Shown here: in pieces, positions 30,100 through 42,849 of the stretch | Numbering within the stretch: position 1 is the stretch's first letter | Layout: the number at the start of each line of letters is the position of its first letter | Assembly (NCBI GenBank): GCA_014904985.1 | Contig: MU129031.1 | Coordinates: forward strand, 129,602 to 172,905 | DNA length: 43,304 bases | DNA from: Hydnum rufescens UP504 | Taxonomy: Eukaryota; Basidiomycota; Agaricomycetes; Cantharellales; Hydnaceae | Direction of reading: 5' to 3' | Position numbers and translations under genes: made by a program | Notes under the pieces: generated by a model | Told to the model about the DNA's origin: nothing | Databases searched by the model: none | What the model saw: the letters and a program-made list of their open reading frames with translations, nothing else

Positions 30100-33000
30100 G
30101 CTTGGGGGCCCTCTTGGATTCAAGCTTTGAAGAAAAATGGGGCCTGGAGGCGGGTCGGGAAGCTGACTGGGAAGGGGGTCAGGGAGCAGGTTGGGGAGAG
30201 CGACTGTATCGACCGTACCCATGACGGCTGGATGGCGATTGATCAGAAGAGGGAGAGGCCTCAGAGTAGCCTAAGGGGGGATCACTGGGATGATGGCCCC
30301 GTTCCCGCTGGGCCCGCTCCCGCTGGGTCCTCTCAGGACTTCGACCTCTGGGGCTCCTATGCTTTCTTGAGGGGGACCTTCCTTGCCCATATCTATCCCT
30401 ACCCCTGTTGTTCCAAGAGGGAGATCTGTGACGTCTGCTGGGAACCCCTCTGTCTGTAGGAGTAAGGGAAGGAGATCTAACCCGGTCCTTTTTTGCAGGG
30501 CTGTCTATCCCTACCTTGGTTCCAAGAGGGAGATCTGTGACGGAGATGTCCACTGGGAACCCTTCCCTCTGCAGGAGTAGGGGAAGGAGATCCACCAACG
30601 TCCTTTTTCGTGGGGTGATGGAAGGGTTCAAAGGAAGCCTCCCTCTTATTAGAGGATAGACCCCCTCTTTTACCTTTCATACAAGGCATATCAGTTACGG
30701 CTCTGTCAGGGGGGAACTGCACTTACTACGGCTCAGGTTTGGTTCTGCTTGGGAGGGTGCCCTTTGGCCGCCGGCACCAGGTTTATGGATTTGAATTTGA
30801 GAACTCTTGGATCCTATCTCCCCCCCATTAGATACAGCTCAGGCCCTGTGCCAACTAACAGAGGCATACCTGCAGCGCCCTGATTCGAATAGGCCTCCTT
30901 ATGCCCAGATTTCAGCATCTTTCTGTGTTGTTCAGCCCTAGGCGGTGCTGTGAATTCCAACCCGCCACAGGTCGTTAGAAGGGAGAGGTCTCTTCCCATT
31001 TGGTCCATTACTTACATAGTTTCATCTTTGCAGGCCTTTGGGGGTCAATTTCTGCCCCCGAATCATAGGTGGCTTCTCTGAAGCTGGGCTGGAGCATCTT
31101 CCAAATCTAGAAGGGCCAGGGATCGTTTGAGTAACTCCACAGCTTTTGGCCTGTTTAAACCCGCAGGTCAAAAAGCCCCTTTGGGAGAGACTCACCCGAA
31201 GACCCAATGTTAAGGACGGTGGATGACTTGCCGCCGCTCTCCCGAAGGGCCTTGTTCTTGGCCCTGTTCTTTCCTTCCTTAGCCTTTTGAGTGGCATCCA
31301 TTTTTCTCCATTTGGTGCTGTCCCATAGGCGCAAGAGGGGGTTCTTCTTCTGATCAAAGACCAAGGCAAGATTCCCGTCCTCCATATCCTCAGCATTTAC
31401 GGATTCTGTTTACTCATTAGCCCCTAGCCCTTTACTACCCAGCAGACATCAAAGACTTACCCCTGGAAAATGCCTCCATATAAAGGATTGTTCCAGGAAT
31501 TACAAGAGGGTATCCTTCTTGCCTACTGTTTGCTCCTTTCACAAAGCCGACCACTATGCTCTGCAGTATGCATTTCAGTTCGCTTTGGACGTAGGTATCC
31601 GCCTTCTTTGAGACTGGACACGTGGATGGCCAATTATGAATTCGGAAAGACACCCCCTTATCCTTGTTGAGGAGGTCATAGATAACATTGGCCAACCCAA
31701 CGTAGGGCCACCCTTTCTTTCCCCAGCCCTCAAGGACGCCGTTTTGTTTGAGAACTCTATCTGCAAAAGGGGGCCCGATGAAGATCAGCCCTTCTGCATG
31801 GGGGGACTTTAAACAGCACAGGTACGCACCGGCCATCTCAAGGAGTTTTACCGAGACCGTGGAGCGAAGATCCTCCAGTAGGAGGGGGTTGGCCTCAGCA
31901 TAGGCCTCCCACCCTTTAATCGAGGGTTCGAACGTGTCAGCTTCAGCAAGATTCAAAGCCCTGAGAACCGGAATCAGCAATAGCCCCCTCAATCAGTCAA
32001 TAAGGCAGGCCCCACCCTAGGCTATACATAAACTTCCATTTGTTTCGCAGGGGTCCAGAAGATTTGTTCGACAATATCCCCAATTTTTTTGGAAGGGGCG
32101 AAGACAGAAGCGTTGGCAATAGCAGCACCATCTGTTGGATCCAGCGCAGTCACAAAGCCAACAGCAGCTAAGTCATAGAGGTTGTAGCTTTGACGAGACT
32201 GGGAATTTCCTTCCTCAATCAAGCCCTTCCATAATAAGGCAGTATTAAAGCATACCTTTTCGCTCAAATCTTTTCCCAGTTTTTTGAGGACGGAGGCCCT
32301 TGAGGAGCCTGAAAATGTTTTCCAGTTTACTTTGGCTTCGATTTCCTCTAGTCGAATAGAGATATTTTTGGCCCATGTTTTGTAGCCCTCCTTTCCCTCC
32401 TTGGAAGCTTTCACCTTCTCTTTTCGATAGATCTCTGATAGCTCCACTGTGGCCAAGCCTTTGAAGCCATCGGTATTCAGTATAGGCCCAAAAGATCTCT
32501 ACTTCAAAAGACTCACCGTGGTCAGGATTCTCTGCAGAGTACAGCCGGGTAAAATCATTCCAAGGCCCTCCATGCGATTTTCCTGTTTGGGCATGAGCAG
32601 TTTGCAGAACAAGCTCAGCGGGCACCTGCATCTCCTGGCCTAGGGCCGCATATCATTCTCTTTCTTCCTCTGCCTGCTGTTTAATGCGCTCTGTCTGGGA
32701 TTTAGTAAGCCTTGAGACCAAGGGCTTCACACGGGCTTCTCCCAACTCCTCTTCTTCGGCCTCATCGTCCGCCTCAGCCTCAGCCTCCTTCCCCTTTCCT
32801 TTGGCACATCGATGACACTCAGCCTGCTCTTTGGCCAACTCCACAGCCCTGGCTTGCCGGGCCTCAAGCCTCACTGCCCTTTCAGCCTCCAGCCTAGCTA
32901 GGTCCCTAGGGTTTCTCTCATTGTTCATTGCCTCTTCGAGGCCAGAGATATATTCCCCATCAGTGGTCGAGTCTTCAAAGGACAGAACTACACCATTCGA

Positions 33001-33914
33001 TTCTGAAGAACTAGGAACTTCTGTGTCCTTTGAGGCCTTTCCTGGGTCCTCTGAATAAGCCTTATGCCGCACGTCGGGGTTAAATGCCTTGGTTTCCAAC
33101 CCTGTAGGGAGGGCCAGCAACCTCCTTTGCTCCTCCTCAGAGTCCAGGGGCTCATTGAATTGATCAGCAGGAAACCTGGAGAAGTCCTCACCTTCATCCC
33201 CCAGGCCTTCCAGGCCTTCGGCTACTTCTGCAGCCTCAGAGTCTCCTTTGGGAATGCAGGGCATATCGGGTATAGGTCAGAAACGAGGGTTGCAACCGGG
33301 GCTAGGGCTGGAATGAGGGTAGGTGGGTAGGCATAGGAGTAGGGTTAACCTTGAGGAAGGGATGTCCCACAGAAGCGTTGGAAGGGGAGGGCCGGGCCTG
33401 GGCTTTCAAGAACAACGCCATCAAACCTCACTGGATCTGTGTTTGCCGTTCTCCCTGTTTGCAACTTCCGAGGAGCCTGCGGAGGATTCGGCTACCTTTT
33501 CTGGCTCCTTGTGGATATCCTGGGGTTGGGCAGCGCGTTTTTGGTAGGTCTTAACCCTAGATTTCGCCCCCAAAGCCTGAGGAGATCCTGGCACAGGGCT
33601 GCTTTCTGTGCTTCACCGCCCCCTCCCCTCTCATCACCGAGCCCCTTCTTTTGGGGCTTTTTCTTGTAGAGGGGCTTGGCCCTGGCTTTTGTCTTTGCCG
33701 ACATGCAGACAGCGTCATTACTTTCCTTGCTCTATAAAGAAAGGGGCCGCTTACAGGATCAACAGGCAAGGCTACCTCTTTCAACTTTGATCTGTTGCTT
33801 CTACGAGTGGCGGTGGAGTTGGAGGCAGGCCTAACAGTGGAGTCGGAGGCGGGCCTAACGGTGGAGTCTGAAGCATGCCCCAAAGGCTTGGCATGGTGGA
33901 GTTTTTTTGCCATC
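30100..33914 (-). pseudogene. Unrecognised multi-exon gene or gag-like ORF, RS-rich C-terminus
   Basis: Minus-strand frames follow each other in order: a basic N-terminus from about 33914 (MAKKLHHAKPLGH), a disordered stretch (AQPQDIHKEPEKVAES, about 33520), an acidic/charged helical frame at 32653-33264 (ARLEAERAVRLEARQARAVE, then an Asp/Glu run), 32022-32631, a 185-codon frame 31435-31992 with no known motif, and an RS-rich frame 30179-30631 (SRSPS, RSPERTQRER). A GTGAGT donor near 32515 joins two of these frames plausibly. At least one TGA at 32653 lies in frame between open segments. The layout (disordered, coiled, compact helical, basic tail) resembles a gag/nucleocapsid-type protein, but that is inference from style only. 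A host gene remnant is equally possible. Confidence 0.4.
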
Positions 33915-34700
33915 AGAAAAGCAGAAAGGTGTTGAAGACGGCCTCGAACACACTGCTGTCTGAAGGTCCTGCGTGAGGAGCTGCAGAGGCAGTGCAAAAG
34001 GGCTGAGCTCTGGAAGCAACTAGAAGCAACAACAAAGTTAGCAACAGAACCCAACAGGCAGAGAGAACTGACCAGGAAAAGCAGGAGGGGGGCCCAATAG
34101 AGGGCAAAATGATCTGAAGCTCCAAAAAAAAAAGTTAATAAACCCCCATGCCTTGGGGGCCGTTGATTCCGGTATGGAGTTTCTTTCCCACTCAGTTCTA
34201 GAATCTGCACCCTTAAGGATCAACAGCCTTGTTGAAGCAACCAAAAAAGGTAACAGTACAATTTGGGTGGGAGAATGGAATAGGGGAATTGGCAAATGGC
34301 CTTCTTGGGCCATATATCAAAGCCAGACCCTGCAACAGGGAGGAAGGTAAATGAGGAGGGGTTAGGAGGGGAGTCAGGGAGAAACGAAGAGGGAAGGCAG
34401 ATAATGGGGCAAATGAAAGAGAAAAGTACACCGGTACAAAGATGAGAGAACACAAACTTTCCCATTAAGAGCCCTTCTCTTCTTTACCTTGAGTTGAACC
34501 CTTGTTCTTGCTTTGCTCTACCACCCTGGGCAATCACAGCTTCTACTTGCTTGGCATCCACTTCCAGAGCAGCCTTTGATGGGGTGTATTCAGGGGACTC
34601 TCGATTGGGATCCAACACAATCAAGAATCGACTGGTCCTTGGGCGCATACTGAACACACTCTGCCCCTACAGATTCATCTCAGGCGCCTTGATTGAAGGA
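33915..34700. other. No supported gene
   Basis: Frames on both strands overlap without recognisable motifs. A segment near 34290-34330 (CTTGGGCCATATAT) resembles one at about 29893, which may mark related flanks of the two minus-strand gene remnants. Confidence 0.35.
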
Positions 34701-36593
34701 TCGCCCAGGTTCCACCGCCTCAGGGGCCTTTCCGCAAAGGACTGATTCAGCCTCGAAAGCCTGTTGGATACAAAGGACAATATGTCTTATCAAACGAACG
34801 TAAGGCCCGAGTTGGGAGGCATAAAGGGGAATTCTGAAAGCCGCCCTGGAAAACTCCGCTAGAAGGAGGAGAAATAAAGAGAGGTGTTTAAGGCACAGAT
34901 GATCTCCTTCAGAGAGATTCTCTGGGCAAGGGGCTTGGGTCAGCTCGTGTAGGAACTGGGATGTGCACCAGAACTGCCCAAGGGACCTAGGGATCTTCGG
35001 AGGAAGGTGGGGAGGCCGTACAAGGGGGGATACCTCTCCACCTCAAACATCTGCAGTAGAAGGGCTTGGCGAGCCCTTTCCATATCCACAGCCACTGTTT
35101 TCGCAGCTTCTCTGGTATTGACAGGACGACTGGAAGGGGGGGCCAGTTTTAAAAGGGCCTCTGAATGTCTTTAATAGGCCGAGGGTCTGCAAATAGCTGC
35201 CTTATGTACCCTTCATCGAAAAAATGCTGATAATCGGATCTCCAGTTTTGGGGGTCCGTATCAACAGCACGAGCATCAACCTTGGGGTTGGATTCCCTCA
35301 GGCTCTGCAATACAGCTGTCCCGCTGGTCAGGGCGTTTGAACAGGAAGTTGATCTCTAGGACCTTCTGAGAATCCTTTTGCCTTATGCCCGTTCTTTGAC
35401 AAGGACCAGGCTGCCTTTGAAAGCAAGGACGCCTTGAGGGCGATATTGTTCGCCAGGTCCCTCACTACCGTATGGGTCGGGTAGGGAGAGGCGGTCAGGC
35501 GATACCAGAGGTTGGGTTCGATACCCTGGAGCATGGAAGGCTTGTTGGGGGATATAGCAGAGGCCATGACCTTTGGGGCATGGCCCATATCGAAGAGGGA
35601 ATCGGAGTTCAGGGTGGAAATAGCCTAGGGGCACCTCTGTGAGCGACTCAGAGACGGAATTGTGGGCTCCCAAATGCAAGGGGATGTCCCTAGTTTGATA
35701 CCAGACTCGGCCTTGTCTCTCCATATGGGAGCCATCTTCATACCATCGACCAGACCAAACCTTGGAGCCTAACAACCCTTTCAACTTTTCGCTAGTCTCC
35801 TTGATCGTATAGGCATCTGGCATCTTGCTATCGAGGGCCTGAAGGATTACTGCTTTGACAGCATCACTAAACTCTCGGGGCCTGCTGGAGGAGAGGAAGG
35901 AGGCAAGCACAGCCATTTTTGAGAGTATATCACGGCTTGCAAAGGCTGTTGATCTCGAGAGATCACCTGCATTCCCCTCTGAAAATCAGCTTCCTTCAAG
36001 GGGTCTGCATCCGGCTGGCCCCCTGCATCAAAGTCCAGCTGCTGGGGGACCACTCTAGGCATAATTCCCCAGCAAGGCATGCCCAACCTTTCCATAAGCA
36101 CAGCATTCTATCGCATGCCGTTATCAGGCGTTCCCGGGTCAGGGGCTTGGGGCTCCAGGGAGGGGCCGAATATGGCTCCTATTAACATTTCATCGGGACT
36201 ACATACAGGGGACTCTAGACCGCCGAGGCATGCTATGGTGTCCAGGGCCATATGGGTAGCCAAATGCACCAAGGCCAGGGAGAGGCACCTTTTTCCTTCC
36301 AGCCCGTCCACCTCTGAACACCATTCTTCAAATTTCAAATGACCCCTCTGCAATGCTGGCCGAAGCGTTTTGTAAGCCTCCAAAACATTCATCTCATCCT
36401 TAAAAGGGGATTGGGCGATGGCACCCAAGGTATCCAGCCTCTTCAGATACTGAAAACCTTTCAAGTACAAGGCCTCCAAGGGGCTTCCAGGACCCATGGT
36501 CCTCTCAAGATATTCTGGAGAAGCATTCATGTATGTGGGATGGTGGGCCTGTGAAGGAATGAGATCAACCCTTTGGTTGGGATAGGGAACCAT
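34700..36593 (-). pseudogene. Unrecognised minus-strand gene remnant
   Basis: Frames at 36108-36593 (161 codons, helical, MVPYPNQRVDLIPS start), 35383-35916 (177 codons, MAVLASFLSSSRPREF) and 35328-35588 (MGHAPKVMASAISPNKP) succeed one another and look like exons or frame-shifted parts of one protein. The change from the second to the third frame falls at a CCCCTAG acceptor-like site near 35630. No family was recognised. It is followed on the same strand by the RS-rich gene, and the two may belong to one element. Confidence 0.4.
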
Positions 36594-37200
36594 TCAGCTG
36601 CGGTACCGAGACCTAAGGATGAAGGGCAAATGGGCCCTGGCTTGTTGAAATTGTACAGGCATGTTTAGAGAGAGAGAATAATCCAACTGTGCGTAGGGGC
36701 TCGGGTTGAGCTGGTAGAACCCAGATATAGGGAGGCTGCCTGAATTAATGGCCACAATCCGACAAGGGAGCTGTTCTACTAAGCGCGGCAGTGCAGACTT
36801 AGGGTTTCGAAGAACTGTGCAGGCCCCATCAGTTATCCCTGACCTTCAAAAACTAATAAAGAGAGCATACAGAGAGCCGGACTTACATTTTTGAAGCAGA
36901 GCATGGTTTGGAGCCAGGCCATTTGGGCCTAAAAGGGGCACCTCTTCTTTAAAATCTGTTGGGGCAGAAGTGAGTGACAGTGCAGCCTTGACGAGTGGGG
37001 TCCCCTTCACCTTTGAAGCAAGAGGGATTGTTGTTGGCCTATTTGGGGCGATATTGCCCCACTGCATCCCCTCTGTTTCTTTCCAACAGCCGGGCCCCTG
37101 CGTCCCGGGTCTGTGAGGACAGCCCTTGCCTGACAGGAAATGGTTTGTGGATCCTTCTACCAGGCTGGTCTGCCACTTTTATTATCAATGAAAGGTAGAA
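36594..37200. other. No supported gene
   Basis: Only short frames are present (the longest is 73 codons, minus, 36846-37067). The segment separates the unrecognised gene remnant from the KDZ copy 2 flank. Confidence 0.35.
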
Positions 37201-37204
37201 AAAT

Positions 37205-37440
37205 GGGGCAGAATAGGTACCTATGGAGGCCCATAGATAGTTGGGCCCAACATCAGCCTAAAGATCAATAATTGTAGCGGCATGAGAAGCTTTTGGGTCC
37301 ACTTGGGCCCAAATTTAGGTTCAAGTTCATCAACTCGGAAAATAGTGTGAGACTTGGGCCCAACTTGGGTAGCTTACAAGGCACTTAGTTGAAGTTACTA
37401 GCATTTATCTTTACTATGTCGTACATGTTCATCCCCCCTA
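37205..37440. repeat. GGGCCC-containing flank of KDZ copy 2
   Basis: TTGGGCCCAA-type palindromes recur (near 37240, 37307 and 37355) just past the 3' end of the KDZ gene. This matches the position of the GGCCCC-rich flanks beside copies 1 and 3, and the segment is likely the terminal region of the transposon. Confidence 0.45.
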
Positions 37441-37448
37441 CTCTAAGT

Positions 37449-40400
37449 CTAATCCAAGAAGTCACTGGTCCCTATGACATGATCCAAGTCATTTACTAAG
37501 TCCGCCTCATCAGTCTCTCCTGCTGGCTCCAATTCCACATTATCTTCATCATCCGAGCTTGCATCACCATCATCAATACTAACCCGACTTCGATTCTCCT
37601 GCTGGCCCTGCCTACATGCCCAGGCATGATGGATTGGGGGTGGCTCCAAAATATCTTTCCAATCAGCCACACCAGCAGGGGCAGGAATCCCCAGTAAGTC
37701 CCATTCCCAAGTCTTCATCCAATCATAGAGAATGCGAAGTCGAAGAAGTGCAAAGAATGCAACTTCATCATCTTTAGGAATTGATAATTCCATGAGCATA
37801 GATGAATTGGATTTAAACCTGTAGTACATACCTTTGCTGAACTCAAAGACTCGTCATACTGCCTCATAGTCATTCAGAAGCCATAGACGAAGGTTTGAGT
37901 GCTCCTGTTCACATCAGAAAAGCTCTTCCCAACAGCTCTTAACCTCCTGAGCAGCCCATATCCCATCCCGAACCTCCGTATCTGAGAGCCATAGTGGAAC
38001 CTTCCCTCCCTCGAAGTCTGCCATGTCCGCATTTTGCCATATGTCCTGATCAACATCCAACTTGTATAATCCCTCTATCAACAGCTCCAGGGGAACATAG
38101 GCATCCCTCTTCACACCATTCTTTCCCCATTCCCTTAGCATATCCTTCCGCAAGGCATTGTACTTGTTCAGTGTCACATCAATGCCTGGTGCTCGGTGCT
38201 TCACAGCCTTTTCGACATGTGCCTTGGTTTTCTGGTCTTCATCCCTATTAGTTTCTGAGATCCAGACTTTGACAATAACGAATGACATACCCATGGCCTG
38301 ACTGGTGTGGGCATGCTCCAAGTTGGCAAGCTCAAACTTTCGTGCACGAAGCTTCTTGAGCAACTGGTCTCGAAGAACTCATATATTGAGTTGAAGGTTG
38401 ATCCACTTGTCTTTCTTGAGACTAGCCAGTCGGTCTGCAGATGTGCAATCTTGAAGTCGAAGAGCCTTTATCTTCTTGGCAATGTTCTCTTCAAGGCGTG
38501 ATATTGAGTCCTTGGCAATCTGAACCCTCTCCTTCCACTCCTCGTGCAAGCTTTGACCTCCGACACTATCATCCCTCACTAAGCCTCCTAACTCCTTCGA
38601 AAGCATCACCAAGATCCCCTGCTGCGATTCCAATGCCCCCTCAAGCGCTAATATTTGCTCAATCGCCCATGTCCCTTTTGTTTGCAATTGCCCTACAAGA
38701 CTTGACATTAGCATTATTCTCAATCCCACAATAAGGGAGCTACTTACGGTCAACCGATTTAGTTTGGAACTCACGTTGTTCCTTGAACTGGGCCAGCAGT
38801 CCATCTAAGTCCAACCGATGAGGACATGCATCCACAACTGCCAACACCTCATTAAGATGCTCATTAGCTCGATGGACTCAATCTTGCAACCATTTGCCCA
38901 TCCCAGCCTGCTTCATCTCATGGATGTACTCCACCTGACAATCCAAAATGAAAAGGCATCAGTGATGCTGTCGTAAAGTTCATATATCAATGACAATGAG
39001 ATGTCTCGTTAAACCATGTAGTGCACCCCAGTGACCCTGAGACCTGGGATTAACTTTCGGAGCTCACTCCAAAACCATTCGCATCCCTCCCCATCCGACA
39101 AGCCCCATAGCTCAGCCTTTCGAGGGTGGTACCAAAGCTGGCATGCCCACTGGTGACCATAAGCATGGAAGATAGAGACCACAAACACAAGTTGATGGAA
39201 AAATTGGGGCATGAAATCCCATTTCTGGAGGGTGCAATGCAGTTGGCACCCAATGTTGTAGAGAATCCCAACTCTCCAATGGCCCAGCAATGAGTTCATC
39301 AAGGCGGATATGAGTGCGAAAGCATAGAACTGTTTTTCGCCTGCAGTTTTTAAATTTGCCAACAATAGAGGACGGTCGTGGCAACAAAGCATTGCCATGA
39401 CACCCGTTGAGTCAAAAAAAGTTGAGGAGGCCTTGATCCGGTCACCATCGGCCGCAATGAATGAATCTCGACATGCATCATATGTCGCATTTGGCAAATT
39501 CATTCCAGGCTCAATCTCAGTAGCCCTGCCTCCGTCCATCAAGTCGGCTTCAGTTGTCTCCATCTCCTTGGCCTTTTGCTTATCCCCTGACTTTGGTCTG
39601 GAGGGGCGTATGGCCTCAACCCTTTCCTCCCACACCCAGATCTGCGATTCACTAAGGAAGATAGTCCGTGGCAAAGTGACTTCAGGGTCTAGAGACCTGG
39701 CCTGGCCTTTGTACTCCTGTCTTTGGTCTCTGTCCCGATTCCGCTTCAACTGGAAGTTTGCATCCAGACACACGATGAGATCCACACTCATGTTCCCAGC
39801 ATCCATATTAAGGCCACCAAAACAGAGGGGACAAGCACGTCGAAGGTAGGTGGCGGAACACTCTCATGGGTGGGAGACGGGACTACTGTTGGAGGTAGAG
39901 ATGTCGCTGTGGGAAGTAGAGGAATCAGTAGAACTACTATCCTGCATCGCAGTAGGTCCCGTGGACGTCTGCGCATTTGGGTACTTGCGCATGTGGACAG
40001 GTGACTTTTCATCAAGTGCAATTGTCCTACAGGATCTTGTTCCCCTGATATCATCAGTGATCCTATCCATCTCTCCATCCACAAGCTGTATCAGGACTTG
40101 ATACTGCACCAGGGCAGTGGCAAACCATCGCCACAAGGAATCTCCAGTTGAAAATTCGTGACCACGATTCTTGAGGTATTTCGTGATGGTCACTGCCCAT
40201 GCTCTTTCATTTGGTGCAGAATGGACAAACAATATCGAGACTAACTCCAGCATATCCAAGCTCACAGCAAGCGTAGGATATACTGGAGCACATGGGAAAT
40301 AGCCGATTTCCATGAGCTGCTCCAGTGCCGAACGGGAGTGGTTGCAAAGTGAGAGTTCAATATCGTAGAGGGCTATATAATCTACTGTAAGTCAAGGTGT

Positions 40401-40902
40401 CATAACAGATGGGGGAAGCGATATGCATACCTTCGATCGAGACACACACAACCTTCAGAGTCCTGTGATGCGTCATGCAGGAGCATACATTGACAATCCC
40501 GTGCTCCGGGAAACTTGGCAATCGGTGTGATGATGCCTGCTCACGCTTCCAACGCATAAACAGTCTTATGAGAATCGGTAGAACCGTCTGGCTCCAGCGT
40601 GTGGCTTGTGCATGTTTCCGCCTGGCATGCCTCGACTCTTTCATTACAACGTGGATATGCGGGTTGGGAGCCAGCCAAGGCTCGTAATCAAGATTAAGCT
40701 GGTATTGTGCAACAAACTCTGACGGAATAGCACTACGGATGTTGAAGGAAAGTGCTGTATCTGATTGAGAGGCTGAAGGTTCTCGTGAGAACACAAATCC
40801 GGAAGGGCCTTGTGTGACAACTTCAGCTTTTGGGTATTTTGCTCGACTTTGACGTGAATATTTCTTCATGGGACCTGGCGATGCGATGGGTGATTTCAAC
40901 AA
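37449..40902 (-). pseudogene. KDZ-family transposase, copy 2, near full length
   Basis: Exon 1 starts at 40902 or at the second Met, 40869 (KYPKAEVVTQGPSG). It runs through a CxC-type segment (VNVCSCMTHHRTLKVVCV) to a canonical 46 nt intron at 40430-40385. The next exon continues with DYIALYDIELSLCNH and IGYFPCAPVYPTLAVSLDML, then CPLCFGG, LDANFQLKRNRDRDQRQ and the catalytic core in frame 39009-39806. A probable GT-AG intron lies near 38750-38697. The C-terminal part is coiled-coil (EEWKERVQIAKDSISRLEEN), followed by LDVDQDIWQNADMADF and an acidic tail ending at 37449. Five in-frame TGA codons interrupt it (39864, 38878, 38379, 37914, 37854). At 38878, copy 1 has arginine. The probable second catalytic Asp (YDIGC) reads YNIGC at 39255-39257. 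It is inactive as it stands but structurally complete. Confidence 0.9.
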
Positions 40903-40942
40903 ACCGCCGATTATTATACGAGTTTGGAGGATTCGGCAAGTA

Positions 40943-41160
40943 TGTCAGACAGGATACCGAACGTCGGTGCAAAGCAACATGCAGCACTGAACTTGACGAT
41001 TGTTGTGTGAAGAAAAAACACGTCAGACAGGATACCGAGTGTCGGTACAAAGTGACACCCAGCACTGAACTTGACAGTTTTTTTTTCACAAAACACATGT
41101 CAGATAGGATACCTCGCGTCGGATTGACCCAACGTCCAGCACTGACCTTGACAATATTTT
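40943..41160. repeat. 78 bp tandem repeat, three copies
   Basis: TGTCAGACAGGATACCGA-type starts lie at 40943, 41021 and 41099, exactly 78 bp apart. Each is followed by a CAGCACTGAACTTGAC block. The array begins about 40 bp 5' of KDZ copy 2. Confidence 0.85.
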
Positions 41161-41660
41161 GATGCAGGGTATGAGACAAATACCGAACACAAGCGAAAAA
41201 CCTTCAATTCAGGGCAAGACAGACGGTGAACGTCAGGAAAAACTGATGTCCACTGCCTTAGGACTTACGGAGGCTCTAAAAAAAGTCAGATTAGACTTGA
41301 GGCGTCAGACCAAACCGATCCAACAATATTTTGATGCAGGGTATGAGACAAATACTGAGTGCAAGCGAAAAGCCTTCGATTCGGGTAAGAAAGGCGCTGA
41401 ATGTCAGGAAAAACCGATGTCCACCACCTTAGGACTTACTAAGGCTCTAAAAAAAGTCAGATTAGACTTGAGGTGTCAGACCAAACTGATCAGACAATAT
41501 TTTGACGCAGGGTATGAGACAAATACTGAGCGCAAGCGAAAGCCTTCGATTCGGGTAAGAAAGGCGCTGAATGTCAGGAAAAACCGATGTCCACTGCCTT
41601 AGGACTTACTGAGGCTCTAAAAAAAAGGCCAGAGTGGACTTGAGGCATCAGAGCGAACTG
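41161..41660 (+). repeat. 171 bp tandem repeat, three copies, with in-frame ORF
   Basis: GATGCAGGGTATGAGACAAA starts copies at 41161, 41333 and 41504. The period (57 codons) keeps one plus-strand frame open over two and a half copies (41159-41602), giving a Lys/Arg-rich repeat with QYFDAGYETNTE and LGLTEALKKVRLDLR. Whether it is translated is unknown. It abuts the 78 bp repeats. Confidence 0.85.
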
Positions 41661-42849
41661 ATCTCTATTTCGGAAAACTCCAGCAACCCACTATCATCAT
41701 CTACCTTGTTAGGTGTCGATCCGACTCAACTTCTAGCATTGTTTACACCCACGAGCCTCGGTCAGCCCAGGTTGTCGACCCACATTGACGTCCAGTGCGT
41801 TTTCCGGCATCTTTCATTGCATTAATTTTGTGACAATGCTACGCAAAGACTCCATCCTCTATGTAGACGGGGAATTCATCTGCCATTGTGCAGAGAACCC
41901 CCTATGTTGTAAGTACAATCCAGAACTTCTTGATATAGCTGACTTATCGCTTCAATTGATTGTCATTGATAACTGACGACAATTGGACTATATAGCCTTG
42001 GCAGAAAAAAATCTCAAAAATCCCAAACAATCCCCCAATCCCCCCTGATGCAGGTACTGTAGACTGTACTTCCATACTTACCATTTTCCAGACATTACTT
42101 CTTCCTTATTTTGTGCCCCCATTCAATTAGTTCCTCAATAGGACCCCAATCTTCTCCCATGCATATACTGTTCCATACACAGTACCTTCTCAAAGATAGT
42201 GCCATTATGGAATGGACTAGGTGCCAGATTGTCACAGATTTTGAGACCCCCTGAACCCAAGCCTCACTGGTAATTTTTATGTCCCATCTTCAACCCCCTG
42301 ACCTACCATTGATTTCAACATATGATTGTGGTAACTCGGCAAGTACAGATTCACCTCATATGTTAATGTTTGAGTCCCCATCGCCGCTGCCACTTGACCA
42401 TTATCAGTTTTTTTGCCATTACTGTTCCTCAGGTGGACTTTTTTCCAAGTACTGTTCTTCTTTTCTACATTTCTGGCATTAGAATACTTCGAGTTTTCAA
42501 GTCCACCGCATTCCCCACTAGTTGCCGTTCACAAGGTGAGGGGATTCATCAAATAGGATCGTCCATTCTTGATTATGTAATCCATCAATGATGTACAGAT
42601 GTAGCTCAGGATCCCTGACCCTTTTAAGTTCTCATCCAACTGGAACAAGCCATAGGACAAGGGGCCTCAACTATGCTAGTGCATCACTGCATCTTAAAAA
42701 TGATAAATCTGTATTCTTTCCAAGGATTTCCTGATGTCCTCTTGGAGTCTATAAGATACACACATTCTAGGGCTATGTCTGGCCTATAGATGTAGTCCGA
42801 GAATAATTGGTTAATGGAATGGTACCAATCTATTCTTTATCCAATGTCT
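41661..42849. other. No recognisable gene
   Basis: Frames are under 75 codons and carry no known motif. No repeat structure was seen. Confidence 0.45.

Noticed and set aside
41159..41660. 171 bp period as alpha-satellite or vertebrate contamination
   Set aside because: The period is coincidental. The sequence has no resemblance to alpha satellite and adjoins a fungal-type KDZ gene.
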